A stretch of DNA of 64,000 nucleotides from Streptomyces lincolnensis. GTDB taxonomy: Bacteria; Actinomycetota; Actinomycetes; Streptomycetales; Streptomycetaceae. This document shows positions 1-8,861 of this stretch, piece after piece. The translations under genes were made by a program, and so were the position numbers. Every line of letters begins with the position of its first letter. Within the stretch, counting starts at the first letter, position 1. The stretch is taken from assembly GCF_001685355.1 (NCBI RefSeq), contig NZ_CP016438.1, positions 7,936,001 through 8,000,000 of the forward strand, written 5' to 3'. The notes under the pieces are model-generated. The model did no database searches, was not told where the DNA came from, and saw only the letters and a program-made list of their open reading frames with translations.

Positions 1-3000
1 GGCCTGAGCGAGAGCACGGTCTCGGGCCTGCTGGGCGGGCAACGGCGGACGGCGCCGGACTGGGACGTGGTCCGGCGGATCGTGAGCCTGTGCGCCCGGT
101 CGCACGGCCCCGGATCACCGCCGGGCATGCACCTGGACGAGTGGGTGTGGAAGGCGCGGCACGCGGAGCTGGAACGGACGGTCGAGACGGCGCTGTTCTC
201 GGCGATCCACCGGTCGCGGGAGCCCCGGCCCGTTCCCGTTCCTCCGACGGCGAGGCCGGTCGCCGGTGACTGGGCGGCCGTAGCCCTCCCCGAGGCCATG
301 CGCCTGTTGGCGGAAAGCAGACCGGAGTTGACCCCTCGGATGGAGGCGCTGCTGGAGTCGCCGACCGCGGCGTCGGACTCCCTCCCGGTCCTCGACGACC
401 TGCTCCAGGACTTTCCACAACGGGTGCGGGCCACGCACGGGACCGACCGTGCCGCCCTCCTCCAGGCCGCGCGCGTGGTGCTGATCGCGAAGGCGGTGTT
501 GAGGCACGGAGCCACCCACGAGGAAGCGCTCGACCTCATCCAGGACCTGACCCAAGACGCCCACTACGCCCACCTCTACGCGTGGGCCTCCGACGGCGGC
601 GGCGACGCCTCGCCCTCTCTGTACGGTTTTCGGTACACCGTGACCGGCGAGACGGCACGGAGGCTCAACCGCTACTACCAGGACGCCGCCGCACCGCTGG
701 CCGCGTCCTGCCCCGAGTTCGCGTTGGCGGCCGGACTGCCCTGCGCCGCGCTGAGCGAACGCCTGGGCGACCCGCCCAGGACCGGGCTGGCCGGACTCGG
801 CGCCCTGCTGGCGGAGTTCGCGGGCCAGGGCACGTGCGCCACCGCCGGTCGCGCCCTGCTCCGTGCCCCGATCGCCTCGCTCGACTCGCCCGGCCCCCGC
901 CTGCCGCTGCTCGCGGACGCGTACATCAGCCCCCGCTTCCGGCTGGTCGGATCGGACGTGGTGCTCGGCGAGGCCATCGCCTCGGACAAGTGGTGGGAAC
1001 AGCGGCCGTCGTACGACGGATTCGAGCGGTTCCTCGCCGCCCACCTGCTCAGCCTCCCCGCCCTGCTGGCCCCGCTCCTGGTGCTCGGGCATCCGGGCGC
1101 GGGCAAGTCCCTGTTCACGAAGCTGCTGACGGCCCGGCTGCCCGCGCGGGAGTTCCGGCACCTGCGCGTGGAACTGCGGCACACGCCCGCGGAGGCGGAC
1201 GTCCAGACCCAGCTGGAACACGCCCTGAGGCTGGCCACCGGACGGCAGGTGAGCTGGCCGGACTGGTCGGAGGAACAGCCCGGCGTGACCCCGGTCGTGC
1301 TGTTGGACGGATTCGACGAACTGCTCCAGGCGGGAGCGCAACGGCTGGACTCCGCACGGCAGTGGAGCTATCTGCGGGACGTCCAGCGGTTCCAGCAGCG
1401 CGAGGCCGAACTCGGCCGCCCCCTTGTCGTGATCGTGACGAGCCGGACCGTGGTGGCCGATCGCACGGACGTCCCCGAGGGCAGTCAGGTGCTGCGCCTG
1501 GAGCCGTTCGGGGCATCCGAGATCGACCGCTGGCTGACCATCTGGAACACCACGAACGCCGCCTACCTGGAACAGCGCGGCCTGCGTCCGCTGTCCCCGG
1601 CCGACCTGCGGCCCCACCGGGACCTGGCCTCCCAGCCTCTCCTGCTCCTGATGCTCGCCCTGTACGACGCCGTCGACAACGCGCTCCAGCGACTCGGCGA
1701 CGACGAGAGCATCAGCCGTACGCAGCTCTACGACCGGCTGCTCACCGAGTTCGTCCGACGCCAGGTGGACAAGGACGGCTCGCTGCCCCCGCACGAGCAG
1801 GCCGCCGCGATCGACCGGGAGTTCCACCACCTGTCGGTGATCGCCCTCGGCATGTTCCATCGCGGCGCGCAGGCCATCAGCGGCGAGGAGGCGGACCGGG
1901 ACCTGCGGGCCCTGGCGGATCCGGCGGCGCACGGGGAGCAGGCCGGCTCGGGGCTGGTCTTCGGACGGTTCTTCTTCGTCCACGAGGCCCAGGCCGTGGT
2001 CACCGAACAACGGCTGCGCAGCTACGAGTTCATGCACGCCACGTTCGGCGAGCACCTGGCGGCACGGCTGATCGACCAGGCCCTGCGGCGGCTGGCCGAT
2101 CGTGGGGAAGGCGACGGCACGGCAGACCTGGGCGACGGCGAGCTGTACGCGCTGCTGTCCTTCACTCCGCTCACCGACCGGGCCCAGCTCGTGGAGAACC
2201 TCTGGAGCATGCTCGCCGCCTGGCCGGAGGACCGGGCCCGGCACCGGCTCCAGGATCTGCTGGTCTCGCTGTTCCGGGCGGCCGAGTGGCACTCCGGACA
2301 GCGCGGCGGCCCCGACCACGCCCCGGTCCGCGTGACCAGGGCCTACCGGGACGCCGTGTACGAGGTCAACCTGTTGCTGATCGCGGTCGTGGCGGCGGGG
2401 GAGGTGCACGCCTCGGAGTTCCTCGGGGCCGAGGGGCTGGGCGACGCCTGGCGGCGGCGCACGATGATGTGGCGGTCCCAGCTGTCCGAGGAGTCGTGGA
2501 AACTCCTCTCCTCCACACTCGACCCCGATCGCTGCTGGCGGCCGAGCCCGGACGACGACGCCGAACTCCGGCCGGACATGAGGCTCAGCACGACCCCGAC
2601 ACTGTCCCTCGACCACCACCTCGGCTGGATGCTCGGCACGGTCGACGATCCGGACGCCCACGACATCGGACCGGCGGTCATCACGTCGAACGACGCGGCG
2701 GCGGAGGTGTTCACCCAGCTCACGTTCCTCGGCGACCGCCATGCCGAACTTCTGCTGCACGCGGTCTATCCGCTGCTGCGCCGGATGCCCCACACGCTGC
2801 TGATGTACCGCACCGACCACGCCGGGCGTCCGCGGTCGGCGGCCCAGTCGCTCGTCGCCCTGCTCATGGGACAGGCCCGCGACCTGACGGCGACGGCGTT
2901 GCCCGATCTCTATGCCCAGTGCGTGAACGCCGTCGCGATGCTGCCGTCCGGCGAGGCCGACACATATCTGGAGGCCGTCTGCCGTCGGCTGGCCGCGGAC

Positions 3001-3582
3001 ATCCCCCTGTTGTCGGACGAGGATCTGCTGGGCGTCCTGCGTGAGCTGAGTGAGTGCGTCGCCGAACTCGGTACCGGTCTCACGGGCGGGCTCCGAGAGG
3101 CGCTTCTGGACTGCGTGTACGCCGCGGTGGGGCGGGTCGACCGGGACCTGACCCTCATGCTCGCGGACCTCCAGAGAGAGGTCGAACGGCGCGACGCCCA
3201 CGGTGAGGAGAGCAGCCCGCTGCGCGCTCTGCTGCACCTGGCCCAAACCGGCCGTTCCAGCAGTACGTGGAGATGGGCCTCCCTGGTAGGCGTTGCCGGA
3301 CTCGACGGCGAGTTCGACGACCTCCTCGACGACCTCGATCTCTCCGCCTACGCCACCCGTCACCCCGCCGCCGTCATCGCCCTCCTCCGCGTCGCCGCCG
3401 AACTGGACCTGACCGACTGGCTCGCCACCCGCGCCCCGGAACTCCTCGCCGCGCTCCCCGCCCCGGCCTTCGGCCTCCTGCTTCCCTCCGACCTCCGATA
3501 TCTGCGCCCCGCTCTCCGACCGGACGCCTACGAGGCCGAGTTCGCCGAGGTGGAGAGCATCTGGGGCCGAACGGGGGGTTAG
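1..3582 (+). CDS. HTH-NACHT STAND NTPase, 5' end missing
   Basis: A large signal-transduction ATPase whose start lies outside the window: the reading frame is open from base 1, and the first visible residues read like the recognition helix of an XRE-type helix-turn-helix (STVSGLLGGQRR). A GTG at 67 is in frame but would cut this helix. Numbered from base 1, Walker A GHPGAGKS is at residues 363-370 and the Walker B/NACHT motif VVLLDGFDELL at 432-442; about 1193 residues are visible. The C-terminal half is helical-looking without a recognised effector or repeat class. Members of this class in bacteria include antiphage NACHT proteins, but others regulate development or secondary metabolism, so immunity is only an inference. 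The stop codon overlaps the convergent DinB gene by 4 bases. Confidence 0.85.
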   Translation, partial: GLSESTVSGLLGGQRRTAPDWDVVRRIVSLCARSHGPGSPPGMHLDEWVWKARHAELERTVETALFSAIHRSREPRPVPVPPTARPVAGDWAAVALPEAMRLLAESRPELTPRMEALLESPTAASDSLPVLDDLLQDFPQRVRATHGTDRAALLQAARVVLIAKAVLRHGATHEEALDLIQDLTQDAHYAHLYAWASDGGGDASPSLYGFRYTVTGETARRLNRYYQDAAAPLAASCPEFALAAGLPCAALSERLGDPPRTGLAGLGALLAEFAGQGTCATAGRALLRAPIASLDSPGPRLPLLADAYISPRFRLVGSDVVLGEAIASDKWWEQRPSYDGFERFLAAHLLSLPALLAPLLVLGHPGAGKSLFTKLLTARLPAREFRHLRVELRHTPAEADVQTQLEHALRLATGRQVSWPDWSEEQPGVTPVVLLDGFDELLQAGAQRLDSARQWSYLRDVQRFQQREAELGRPLVVIVTSRTVVADRTDVPEGSQVLRLEPFGASEIDRWLTIWNTTNAAYLEQRGLRPLSPADLRPHRDLASQPLLLLMLALYDAVDNALQRLGDDESISRTQLYDRLLTEFVRRQVDKDGSLPPHEQAAAIDREFHHLSVIALGMFHRGAQAISGEEADRDLRALADPAAHGEQAGSGLVFGRFFFVHEAQAVVTEQRLRSYEFMHATFGEHLAARLIDQALRRLADRGEGDGTADLGDGELYALLSFTPLTDRAQLVENLWSMLAAWPEDRARHRLQDLLVSLFRAAEWHSGQRGGPDHAPVRVTRAYRDAVYEVNLLLIAVVAAGEVHASEFLGAEGLGDAWRRRTMMWRSQLSEESWKLLSSTLDPDRCWRPSPDDDAELRPDMRLSTTPTLSLDHHLGWMLGTVDDPDAHDIGPAVITSNDAAAEVFTQLTFLGDRHAELLLHAVYPLLRRMPHTLLMYRTDHAGRPRSAAQSLVALLMGQARDLTATALPDLYAQCVNAVAMLPSGEADTYLEAVCRRLAADIPLLSDEDLLGVLRELSECVAELGTGLTGGLREALLDCVYAAVGRVDRDLTLMLADLQREVERRDAHGEESSPLRALLHLAQTGRSSSTWRWASLVGVAGLDGEFDDLLDDLDLSAYATRHPAAVIALLRVAAELDLTDWLATRAPELLAALPAPAFGLLLPSDLRYLRPALRPDAYEAEFAEVESIWGRTGG

Positions 3583-4178
3583 CTGTCACCGGCTTCCCGC
3601 GCCGCCCGCTCCAGCCGCCGCCGGTACTCCTCCCAGGAGATCTGATCACCGGGCGGCAGGCTGTCGCTGGTCGGCAGGTGCCCGGCGCTTTCGTCGATGA
3701 GCTCCCGCACGATGTCGGCGTGGCCGGCGTGCCGCTGGGTGTCGGTGAGCACGCGGACCATGATGTGGTGCAGCGTCACCTCCCGCCGCTCCTCCGGCCA
3801 CCACGGCACGTGCCCGACGGAGTCCAGGTCCAGCTGGGCGATGGTGGCGTCCGAGTGCTCCCAGGCCCGCCGGTACAGCCCGACGATGTCCTCGCGCGAC
3901 TCGTCCGCCGTGGCCCACATGTCCGCGTTGTGATCCGCGTCCTCCGTGTACCACCAGGACGGCACCTTCCCGTCGAAGAACGGCCGCCCGAAGGTGTCGC
4001 CGAAGTACCCCAGCTCCACACCGGCGACGTGTTTCACCAGCCCCAGCAGGTTCGTGCCCGTGGGGGTCAGGGGGCGGCGCACGTCGTACTCCGAGAGTCC
4101 GTCGAGCTTCCACAGCAGGGCGTCGCGGCCGTCCTGGAGGTAGCGCAGGAGGTCGGCTTTCGGGTTGGGTTCGGTCAT
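3579..4178 (-). CDS. DinB family protein (DUF664)
   Basis: A 199-residue four-helix-bundle protein of the DinB/YfiT-like superfamily, many of which bind a metal through three histidines and act as thiol-dependent enzymes. Visible family signatures are GLVKHVAGVELGYFG near residue 50 and the TQRHAGHADIVRE block near residue 140, both typical of DUF664. The start is the ATG of MTEPNPKADLL; a longer frame continues upstream but runs into the neighbouring gene and has no family similarity. It is encoded tail-to-tail with the NACHT gene. The specific substrate is unknown. Confidence 0.85.
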   Translation of the reverse strand: MTEPNPKADLLRYLQDGRDALLWKLDGLSEYDVRRPLTPTGTNLLGLVKHVAGVELGYFGDTFGRPFFDGKVPSWWYTEDADHNADMWATADESREDIVGLYRRAWEHSDATIAQLDLDSVGHVPWWPEERREVTLHHIMVRVLTDTQRHAGHADIVRELIDESAGHLPTSDSLPPGDQISWEEYRRRLERAAREAGDS

Positions 4179-4236
4179 GCCCGGCAGTGTTCCAGCCGGC
4201 ACTGACAATGCCGCTCCCGTCGGACACGGCCCGGCC

Positions 4237-5037
4237 CTAGTCCGGCATGCGGACGTTGTCGTACTTGGGGTTCGGCTCCTCGCGCACCGCTCCCGCCAGC
4301 GCGGCGCCACTGATCTCTCCCGGGCAGCCCTCGGGTGGATGGCCGCCGGCGTCACGGACCCTGTAGAAGACGCAGACGAGGCGGAACGCGTCCGGCGTCC
4401 GGGGGTCGCCGCGGTGCGGGACCATCTCGCGGCCGCAGACCGGGCAGGCCGCCAGGGCGTGTGTGAGCACCCTCGGTTCGGTGAAGGCGTGGGGGAGGAG
4501 GCGGTCGATGATGGCCCGGCGGGGGAGGGAGAGGCCGTAGTGCTCGCCCATGGCCCGGTACACGTCCGCCATCCGCACGTCGCCGGTGCCGAGGGTGAGG
4601 CGGCGGGTGAGGGGGTGGTCCGTGTGGTCGGTGCTGTACTCCCAGAACGTCCAGTCGGGTCGGCCGTCGACGGTGGCAGTGATGACCGGCGGGTCCATGG
4701 TGCTGTCCCACACGCGTACGACGGTGTGCGCCGCCCCCATGTCCCTGCCGGGGCCGAGCCGGTGGGCCTGGTCGCTCCCCGTCGGTGACTCGATCGCGAA
4801 GGCCCAGCCGTCGACGGTCCGCCCCAGCATCGCCGGCTCCGGCAGGTCCCACGGCCCGGGAGGCAGCTCCAGCATCTCCCGTGTCGTGTCCGCACTCATG
4901 AGGCCGCCCGGCTCCGCGCCCAGGCTGACGGCCAGGTCCACATGGCTGAGGCCCTTGACCATCGTGAGGCAGAAGCCGTCGAACCCCCGGCCCAACTCCT
5001 CGCCCACCCACTCGAAGCCGTCACTCGTGATCCGCAT
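4237..5037 (-). CDS. DUF6461-like hypothetical protein
   Basis: A 266-residue soluble protein of unknown function. The N-terminal block (FDGFCLTMVKGLSHVDLAVSLGA) followed by an acidic mixed alpha/beta region resembles the actinomycete DUF6461 family, usually a single domain of 150-250 residues. It has no signal peptide or membrane segment. A C-terminal pair of cysteines in CPVCGREM near residue 210 could bind a metal; further cysteines follow (VCVFY, EGCPG). It shares its strand with the DinB gene downstream, with 58 bases between them. Function cannot be assigned. Confidence 0.65.
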   Translation of the reverse strand: MRITSDGFEWVGEELGRGFDGFCLTMVKGLSHVDLAVSLGAEPGGLMSADTTREMLELPPGPWDLPEPAMLGRTVDGWAFAIESPTGSDQAHRLGPGRDMGAAHTVVRVWDSTMDPPVITATVDGRPDWTFWEYSTDHTDHPLTRRLTLGTGDVRMADVYRAMGEHYGLSLPRRAIIDRLLPHAFTEPRVLTHALAACPVCGREMVPHRGDPRTPDAFRLVCVFYRVRDAGGHPPEGCPGEISGAALAGAVREEPNPKYDNVRMPD

Positions 5038-5107
5038 GACCGGGACCCTAACCGCCGGGTCCGACAGTGAGGACGTCCCCCGGCGCCTGGCCCCGGCCCC
5101 GGCATGA

Positions 5108-5716
5108 TCACGGCGTGACCGACGTCAGGAGCCCGCGTGCCTCGTCCCTGGCGTGGGTGATCGGGTCGGGGAAGATGCGCAGGCCGTGGGCGACGAGGGC
5201 GCCCTCGTGGAGAAGCATGAGGGTGCGGGCGAGGTCGGCGGCCGGATGGTCCGGGGCCGACTCGCGTACCAGGTCGGTGAACAGGGCCAGCATCCACTGC
5301 TTCTGGCCGGTGATGATGGCGTAGGCCGGGTGGGAGGGGTCGCTGATCTCGGCGTGGGCGTTGACCATGCTGCATCCCTTGGGGCTGCTGTCGGTCATCC
5401 AGGTGCGGGAGGCGTCGAAGACCGTGAGGACGCGGTCGACGGTGCCCGGCTCCACGCGCGCGAGCTCCTCCGCGACGTAGGCCCGCCAGCGCTCGTCGCG
5501 GTCGGCGAGGTACTCGACCACGATCTGCTCCTTCGAGCCGAACCGGTCGTAGAGCGTCTTCTTCGTGACCCCGGCCTCGGCGGCGATCAGGTCCACGCCG
5601 ACCGCGTGGATGCCGCGCTCGTAGAACAGCCGCGAGGCGGCGGCGAGGGCGCGGCGCGCGCCGGGGGTCATCGTGATGCGGGTGGGGCGGGGGTTCCGCC
5701 GCGGCTCGGTGCCCAT
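5108..5716 (-). CDS. TetR family repressor of the divergent EamA exporter
   Basis: A 202-residue TetR regulator. The N-terminal helix-turn-helix spans roughly residues 18-65 (RRALAAASRLFYERGIHAVG, then AGVTKKTLYDRFGSKEQIV), followed by a variable ligand-binding domain. It is divergent from an EamA-type transporter, and two matching inverted repeats lie in the 106-base gap, the nearer one starting 9 bases before this ATG. The -10-like TATAGT on this strand (5730-5725) would place the transcript start almost on the ATG, so the mRNA may be leaderless. I infer autorepression plus repression of the transporter; the ligand is unknown. Confidence 0.9.
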   Translation of the reverse strand: MGTEPRRNPRPTRITMTPGARRALAAASRLFYERGIHAVGVDLIAAEAGVTKKTLYDRFGSKEQIVVEYLADRDERWRAYVAEELARVEPGTVDRVLTVFDASRTWMTDSSPKGCSMVNAHAEISDPSHPAYAIITGQKQWMLALFTDLVRESAPDHPAADLARTLMLLHEGALVAHGLRIFPDPITHARDEARGLLTSVTP

Positions 5717-5724
5717 GGCTCAAG

Positions 5725-5744
5725 ACTATACCGATCTGTATAGT
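5725..5744. promoter_or_regulatory. TetR operator 1
   Basis: The 20-base site ACTATACCGATCTGTATAGT has perfect 7-base arms around a CGATCT centre. It sits immediately upstream of the TetR gene and has the form of a TetR-family operator. Confidence 0.85.
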
Positions 5745-5758
5745 GGGCGAGGATGCAA

Positions 5759-5778
5759 GGTATACCGATCTGTCTAGT
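5759..5778. promoter_or_regulatory. TetR operator 2
   Basis: A second copy of the same site, with the identical GTATACCGATCTGT-type core (TATACCGATCTGT shared) but degenerate outer arms. It starts 34 bases after operator 1, so both sites lie about three helical turns apart and could hold two repressor dimers on the same DNA face. Confidence 0.75.
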
Positions 5779-5822
5779 CGACGGGTCGTACCGTACCGAC
5801 TCACTGATGGGCGTGGTATCCC

Positions 5823-6776
5823 ATGGGTTTCCTGCTCTCCGTCGCGTTCGTGCTGTGCTGGAGCTCCGGGTTCGTCGGAGCCAAGCTGGGCACGCAGACC
5901 GCGGACGCGCCGACCCTCCTGATGTGGCGGTTCCTGCCCCTGGCCGTCGTGCTCGCCGCCGTGGCCGTCGTCTGGCGCGGCAGGCGGTCGTGGCGGGGGC
6001 TGACCCGGCGTGACGTGGGCCGTCAGGGCGTGATCGGGTTGCTCTCCCAGAGCGGCTACCTGCTCACCGTCTACTACGCGATCCAGCTCGGCGTCTCCAG
6101 CGGGACGACCGCGCTGATCGACGGCACCCAGCCCCTCGTCGCCGGTGCCCTGGCCGGTCCGCTGCTGCGCCAGTACGTGTCCGCCCGGCAGTGGCTCGGC
6201 CTCTGCCTCGGGCTCGGAGGCGTCGCCCTCGTCACCACCGCCGACGCCTCCGCGATGACCGGTGTCGCCTGGTGGACGTACCTCGTGCCCTTCGCGGGGA
6301 TGCTCTCCCTGGTCGCCGCGACCTTCCTCGACCAGCGCTCCCGGACATCCGTCGCCCCGCTGGTGTCCATGACCGTGCACTGCACCACCAGCGCCGTCGT
6401 CTTCACGGCCGCCGCCCTCCTGACCGGGGCCGCCGCGCCTCCCGCCGACTCCTCGTTCTGGATCGCGACCGCCTGGCTGGTGGTCCTCTCCACCTTCGGC
6501 GGATACGGCCTCTACTGGCTCGTCCTGCGCCGCTCCGGTGTGACCCGGGTCAACACCCTCATGTTCCTGATGGCTCCGGTCACCGCCGTCTGGGGCGCCC
6601 TGATGTTCGGCGAACCATTCACTGTCCAGACGGGCGTGGGTCTCGCGGTCGCCCTCGCGGCGGTCGCCGTCGTGCACGGCGGGCCGAAGGGGGGCGGCTC
6701 GGGTGAAGGCGCGGCGCCTGATGCCGACGGGGTCACTGCGGCCCGCCGGGCCGACCGGGTGCCGTGCAGGGGGTGA
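5823..6776 (+). CDS. EamA/DMT family transporter
   Basis: A 317-residue integral membrane protein with about ten hydrophobic segments in the two-fold EamA repeat arrangement of drug/metabolite transporters (first repeat begins FLLSVAFVLCWSSGFVGAKLG; second around residue 155-290, ending before a Gly/Ala-rich cytoplasmic tail). Members export amino acids, metabolites or drugs. The ATG at 5823 is chosen because it begins directly at the first membrane segment. The divergent TetR gene and the doubled operator between them indicate ligand-induced expression, probably by the exported compound. Confidence 0.88.
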   Translation: MGFLLSVAFVLCWSSGFVGAKLGTQTADAPTLLMWRFLPLAVVLAAVAVVWRGRRSWRGLTRRDVGRQGVIGLLSQSGYLLTVYYAIQLGVSSGTTALIDGTQPLVAGALAGPLLRQYVSARQWLGLCLGLGGVALVTTADASAMTGVAWWTYLVPFAGMLSLVAATFLDQRSRTSVAPLVSMTVHCTTSAVVFTAAALLTGAAAPPADSSFWIATAWLVVLSTFGGYGLYWLVLRRSGVTRVNTLMFLMAPVTAVWGALMFGEPFTVQTGVGLAVALAAVAVVHGGPKGGGSGEGAAPDADGVTAARRADRVPCRG

Positions 6777-6827
6777 CGGTGACGTCGTACCTCTGGCGCC
6801 TCGCGGCCGTATCCCGACTATGGGTAC

Positions 6828-7403
6828 ATGCGGTGTCTGAGGGGGAAGGCCGCCGCCACGGCGGGGCTGTCGGTCGGCTTGCTGCTCGGGGGTGTGACCG
6901 GGTGCGGCGGCGGTGGTGAGGACGCCGAACCGAAGGTGCGGACGGTCCGGGTGGGTGTGGGGGAGACGCGCGAGGTCGACACGCGGCCGGTCGACGGGGA
7001 GAAGGGCACCACCTTCCGGATCACGGTGCGGAGTGTGGCGTACATGAAGGAGTCGCCGCCAGGTCCTCTGGGTGTCGTGATCAAACCCCGGGAAGCCGTT
7101 CTGGCCGTGGTCGGTCTGCGGATCCAGAACATCGGCGACGCTCCCGGCGAGATGTCACCGCACACCTTCCCCTGGGTGTCCGACTCCGGGGACCGGCGTG
7201 TCACCGCCGCCACCTGCTGCCTCCCGGGCCAGGACTACCGCACGCTCAACGAGGGCTTCCCGCCCGGGCAGTGGGCACAGGGCCCGACTCTCTACGACCT
7301 GCCGGAGAAGGGCGGACGCCTCCTCTTCCCTCCGTACCGGCCTTCGTACCGGGAGTCCACGCCGTACACGCCCCTGCTGTCGATCGAGCTGCCCGATGCG
7401 TGA
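6828..7403 (+). CDS. Predicted lipoprotein, paralogue of the next gene
   Basis: A 191-residue secreted lipoprotein. A basic N-terminus and hydrophobic stretch lead to the lipobox GVTGC near residue 26, followed by a Gly-rich linker. The mature part looks like an Ig-like beta-sandwich of the kind found in DUF4352 proteins (TFRITVRSVAY, then VVGLRIQNIGD). The last section LYDLPEKGGRL...SIELPD is closely matched by the downstream gene, so the two are tandem duplicates. Its stop codon overlaps that gene by 8 bases. Function unknown. Confidence 0.75.
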   Translation: MRCLRGKAAATAGLSVGLLLGGVTGCGGGGEDAEPKVRTVRVGVGETREVDTRPVDGEKGTTFRITVRSVAYMKESPPGPLGVVIKPREAVLAVVGLRIQNIGDAPGEMSPHTFPWVSDSGDRRVTAATCCLPGQDYRTLNEGFPPGQWAQGPTLYDLPEKGGRLLFPPYRPSYRESTPYTPLLSIELPDA

Positions 7404-7977
7404 GCGCGCGAGCGGACGGGGCACACGACTCGGCACACGACTTGCCGTCGCACTCCTCCTCGTCGCCCTCCCGATCGGCGCCTGCGACAGCGCGACCGGG
7501 ACCGGAGCGGAGGAGGAGCCGAGCGGATCGCCCGCTGCGTCCACCCTCCGGCTGACGATGGGCGGCTCGGGCGAGTTCAGCACACCCGCCCACGAGCCGG
7601 ACGCCACCTTCCGCATCACCGTGCGCGACGCGACCTACCGCACGGAGGCCACCGAGGCGTACGGCGAGGTGGACCGCCCGCGGACCCGCTACTTCCTGCT
7701 GCTCGACCTCAGGATCGAGAACCGCGGCCCCTACTCCGCCAGTTGGAAGGGATTCGCCTGGGTGGGACCCTCACGCGAGCGCGTCGAGGACCCCACCGAG
7801 TGCCACAGGTCGGTGCCGCGATGCGTCTCCCTGGACAAGAACTACCTCGTCGGCGAGTCAGTCGACGGCATCGCCCTGTTCGACGTACCGGCCAAGGGCG
7901 GCCACCTCGACTATCCCCTGGCCTGGCCGCGTTACCAGGACCGGCCCGCCCTGGTGATCGAACTGCCGGACAGGTGA
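7396..7977 (+). CDS. Predicted lipoprotein, tandem paralogue
   Basis: A 193-residue lipoprotein starting at the ATG inside the tail of the preceding gene (ATGCGTGA overlap), which implies translational coupling. The signal peptide ends in LPIGAC near residue 30. The mature part repeats the layout of its neighbour: TFRITVRDATY, LLDLRIENRG, LFDVPAKGGHLDYP and a terminal VIELPDR. It carries two extra cysteines (TECHRSVPRCVS), possibly a disulphide. The role is unknown; the pair may act as a surface heterodimer. Confidence 0.78.
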   Translation: MRERASGRGTRLGTRLAVALLLVALPIGACDSATGTGAEEEPSGSPAASTLRLTMGGSGEFSTPAHEPDATFRITVRDATYRTEATEAYGEVDRPRTRYFLLLDLRIENRGPYSASWKGFAWVGPSRERVEDPTECHRSVPRCVSLDKNYLVGESVDGIALFDVPAKGGHLDYPLAWPRYQDRPALVIELPDR

Positions 7978-7997
7978 CCCGCGTACGCCGGGCCGGT

Positions 7998-8324
7998 TCA
8001 GTAGTCGGTGAGGTCCACGAGGACGTCGCAGTGGGGGTCGTCGGAAGGGCGGTGCAGGTACTCGTTCGCCAGGTACGCCGGGGAGGTCAGGGCGCCGAGC
8101 AGGCCGGGGCCCGTCTGGCTGATCAGGACGTCCACGCCGTAGGTGCGGTCCCGCTCGGGGGAGCGGAAGTAGAGGCGCATGTGGTCGTCGCCCGTGATGA
8201 CCGCGCCGATGAGCAGGGGCTTCCAGGACACGTGGGTGGTGACGAGGGAGCGAACGAGGTCGAGCAGGCGGCCCGCGGCCGCCTGCTCGGTGTCCGGTTC
8301 GGGTGGGGTCACAGCTTCGCCCAT
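7998..8324 (-). CDS. Hypothetical 108-residue protein
   Basis: A small acidic cytoplasmic-looking protein without signal peptide, membrane segment or motif that I recognise. The start is the ATG of MGEAVTPPEPD, which lies 16 bases inside the 3' end of the upstream secreted-protein gene, so the two are probably translated from one message. The central region (KPLLIGAVITGDDHMRLYFRSP, as two short strands) looks like a small alpha/beta fold. Confidence 0.6.
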   Translation of the reverse strand: MGEAVTPPEPDTEQAAAGRLLDLVRSLVTTHVSWKPLLIGAVITGDDHMRLYFRSPERDRTYGVDVLISQTGPGLLGALTSPAYLANEYLHRPSDDPHCDVLVDLTDY

Positions 8325-8779
8325 GCCGGACACTTGTTTCCCGGCTGGTTGTGGCAGTACGCCGTGATGACGCCGATCTTCTGGCCGCGACCGGCGTCGT
8401 AGTCGCCGTCCGTGGTCTTGCGCGTGTACTGCACGACGACGGTGATCTTCACCTGCCGCGGCCTCGGCACACCCGTTTCGAACACGACGGCATCGTATTC
8501 CAGGTGGCCGTGGTGGTCGTTCCGGTCCACGCGACCGTGGAGGGCCGCGTACAGGGTGGAGCACTTCTTGATGTTGTGGCGGCCGGAGAAGTGGTGCCAG
8601 CCCAGCGCGGAGTTCCCGTAGCGGGTGACGATGTGCCTGTCCTCCGGGTCGTCGGTCTGGCACTTGACCCGCTTGTCCCACGGGTGCGGCTGAACGGGCA
8701 TCGGCGCGGCGACCGCGGTCCCCGACAGCAGCGAAGCGGCGAACGCCGTGGCGGCGGTGAGTGTCAAGATCTTCTTCAT
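8309..8779 (-). CDS. Small secreted protein, unknown function
   Basis: A 156-residue exported protein. The signal peptide MKKILTLTAATAFAASLLSG ends at a TAVAA-type cleavage site near residue 25. The mature protein is rich in His, Arg and aromatic residues and has four cysteines (KCQTDD, KKCSTL, AYCHNQ, NKCPAW), consistent with two disulphides. I chose the ATG at 8779, as it starts the signal peptide; in-frame residues upstream would spoil it. It precedes and overlaps the 108-residue gene. No family recognised. Confidence 0.65.
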   Translation of the reverse strand: MKKILTLTAATAFAASLLSGTAVAAPMPVQPHPWDKRVKCQTDDPEDRHIVTRYGNSALGWHHFSGRHNIKKCSTLYAALHGRVDRNDHHGHLEYDAVVFETGVPRPRQVKITVVVQYTRKTTDGDYDAGRGQKIGVITAYCHNQPGNKCPAWAKL

Positions 8780-8861
8780 GCAGGTGATCGCATCACCGAC
8801 CGTCCCGACGGGCAACAAGCGACGGTTGGACAGAAGGTCAAGTCGAGTAAAAATCGCCGAG

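Noticed and set aside
115..3363. Long open frame antisense to the NACHT gene
   Set aside because: High-GC codon bias opens the opposite frames; the translation is low-complexity (Gly/Arg/Val) and no domain is seen.
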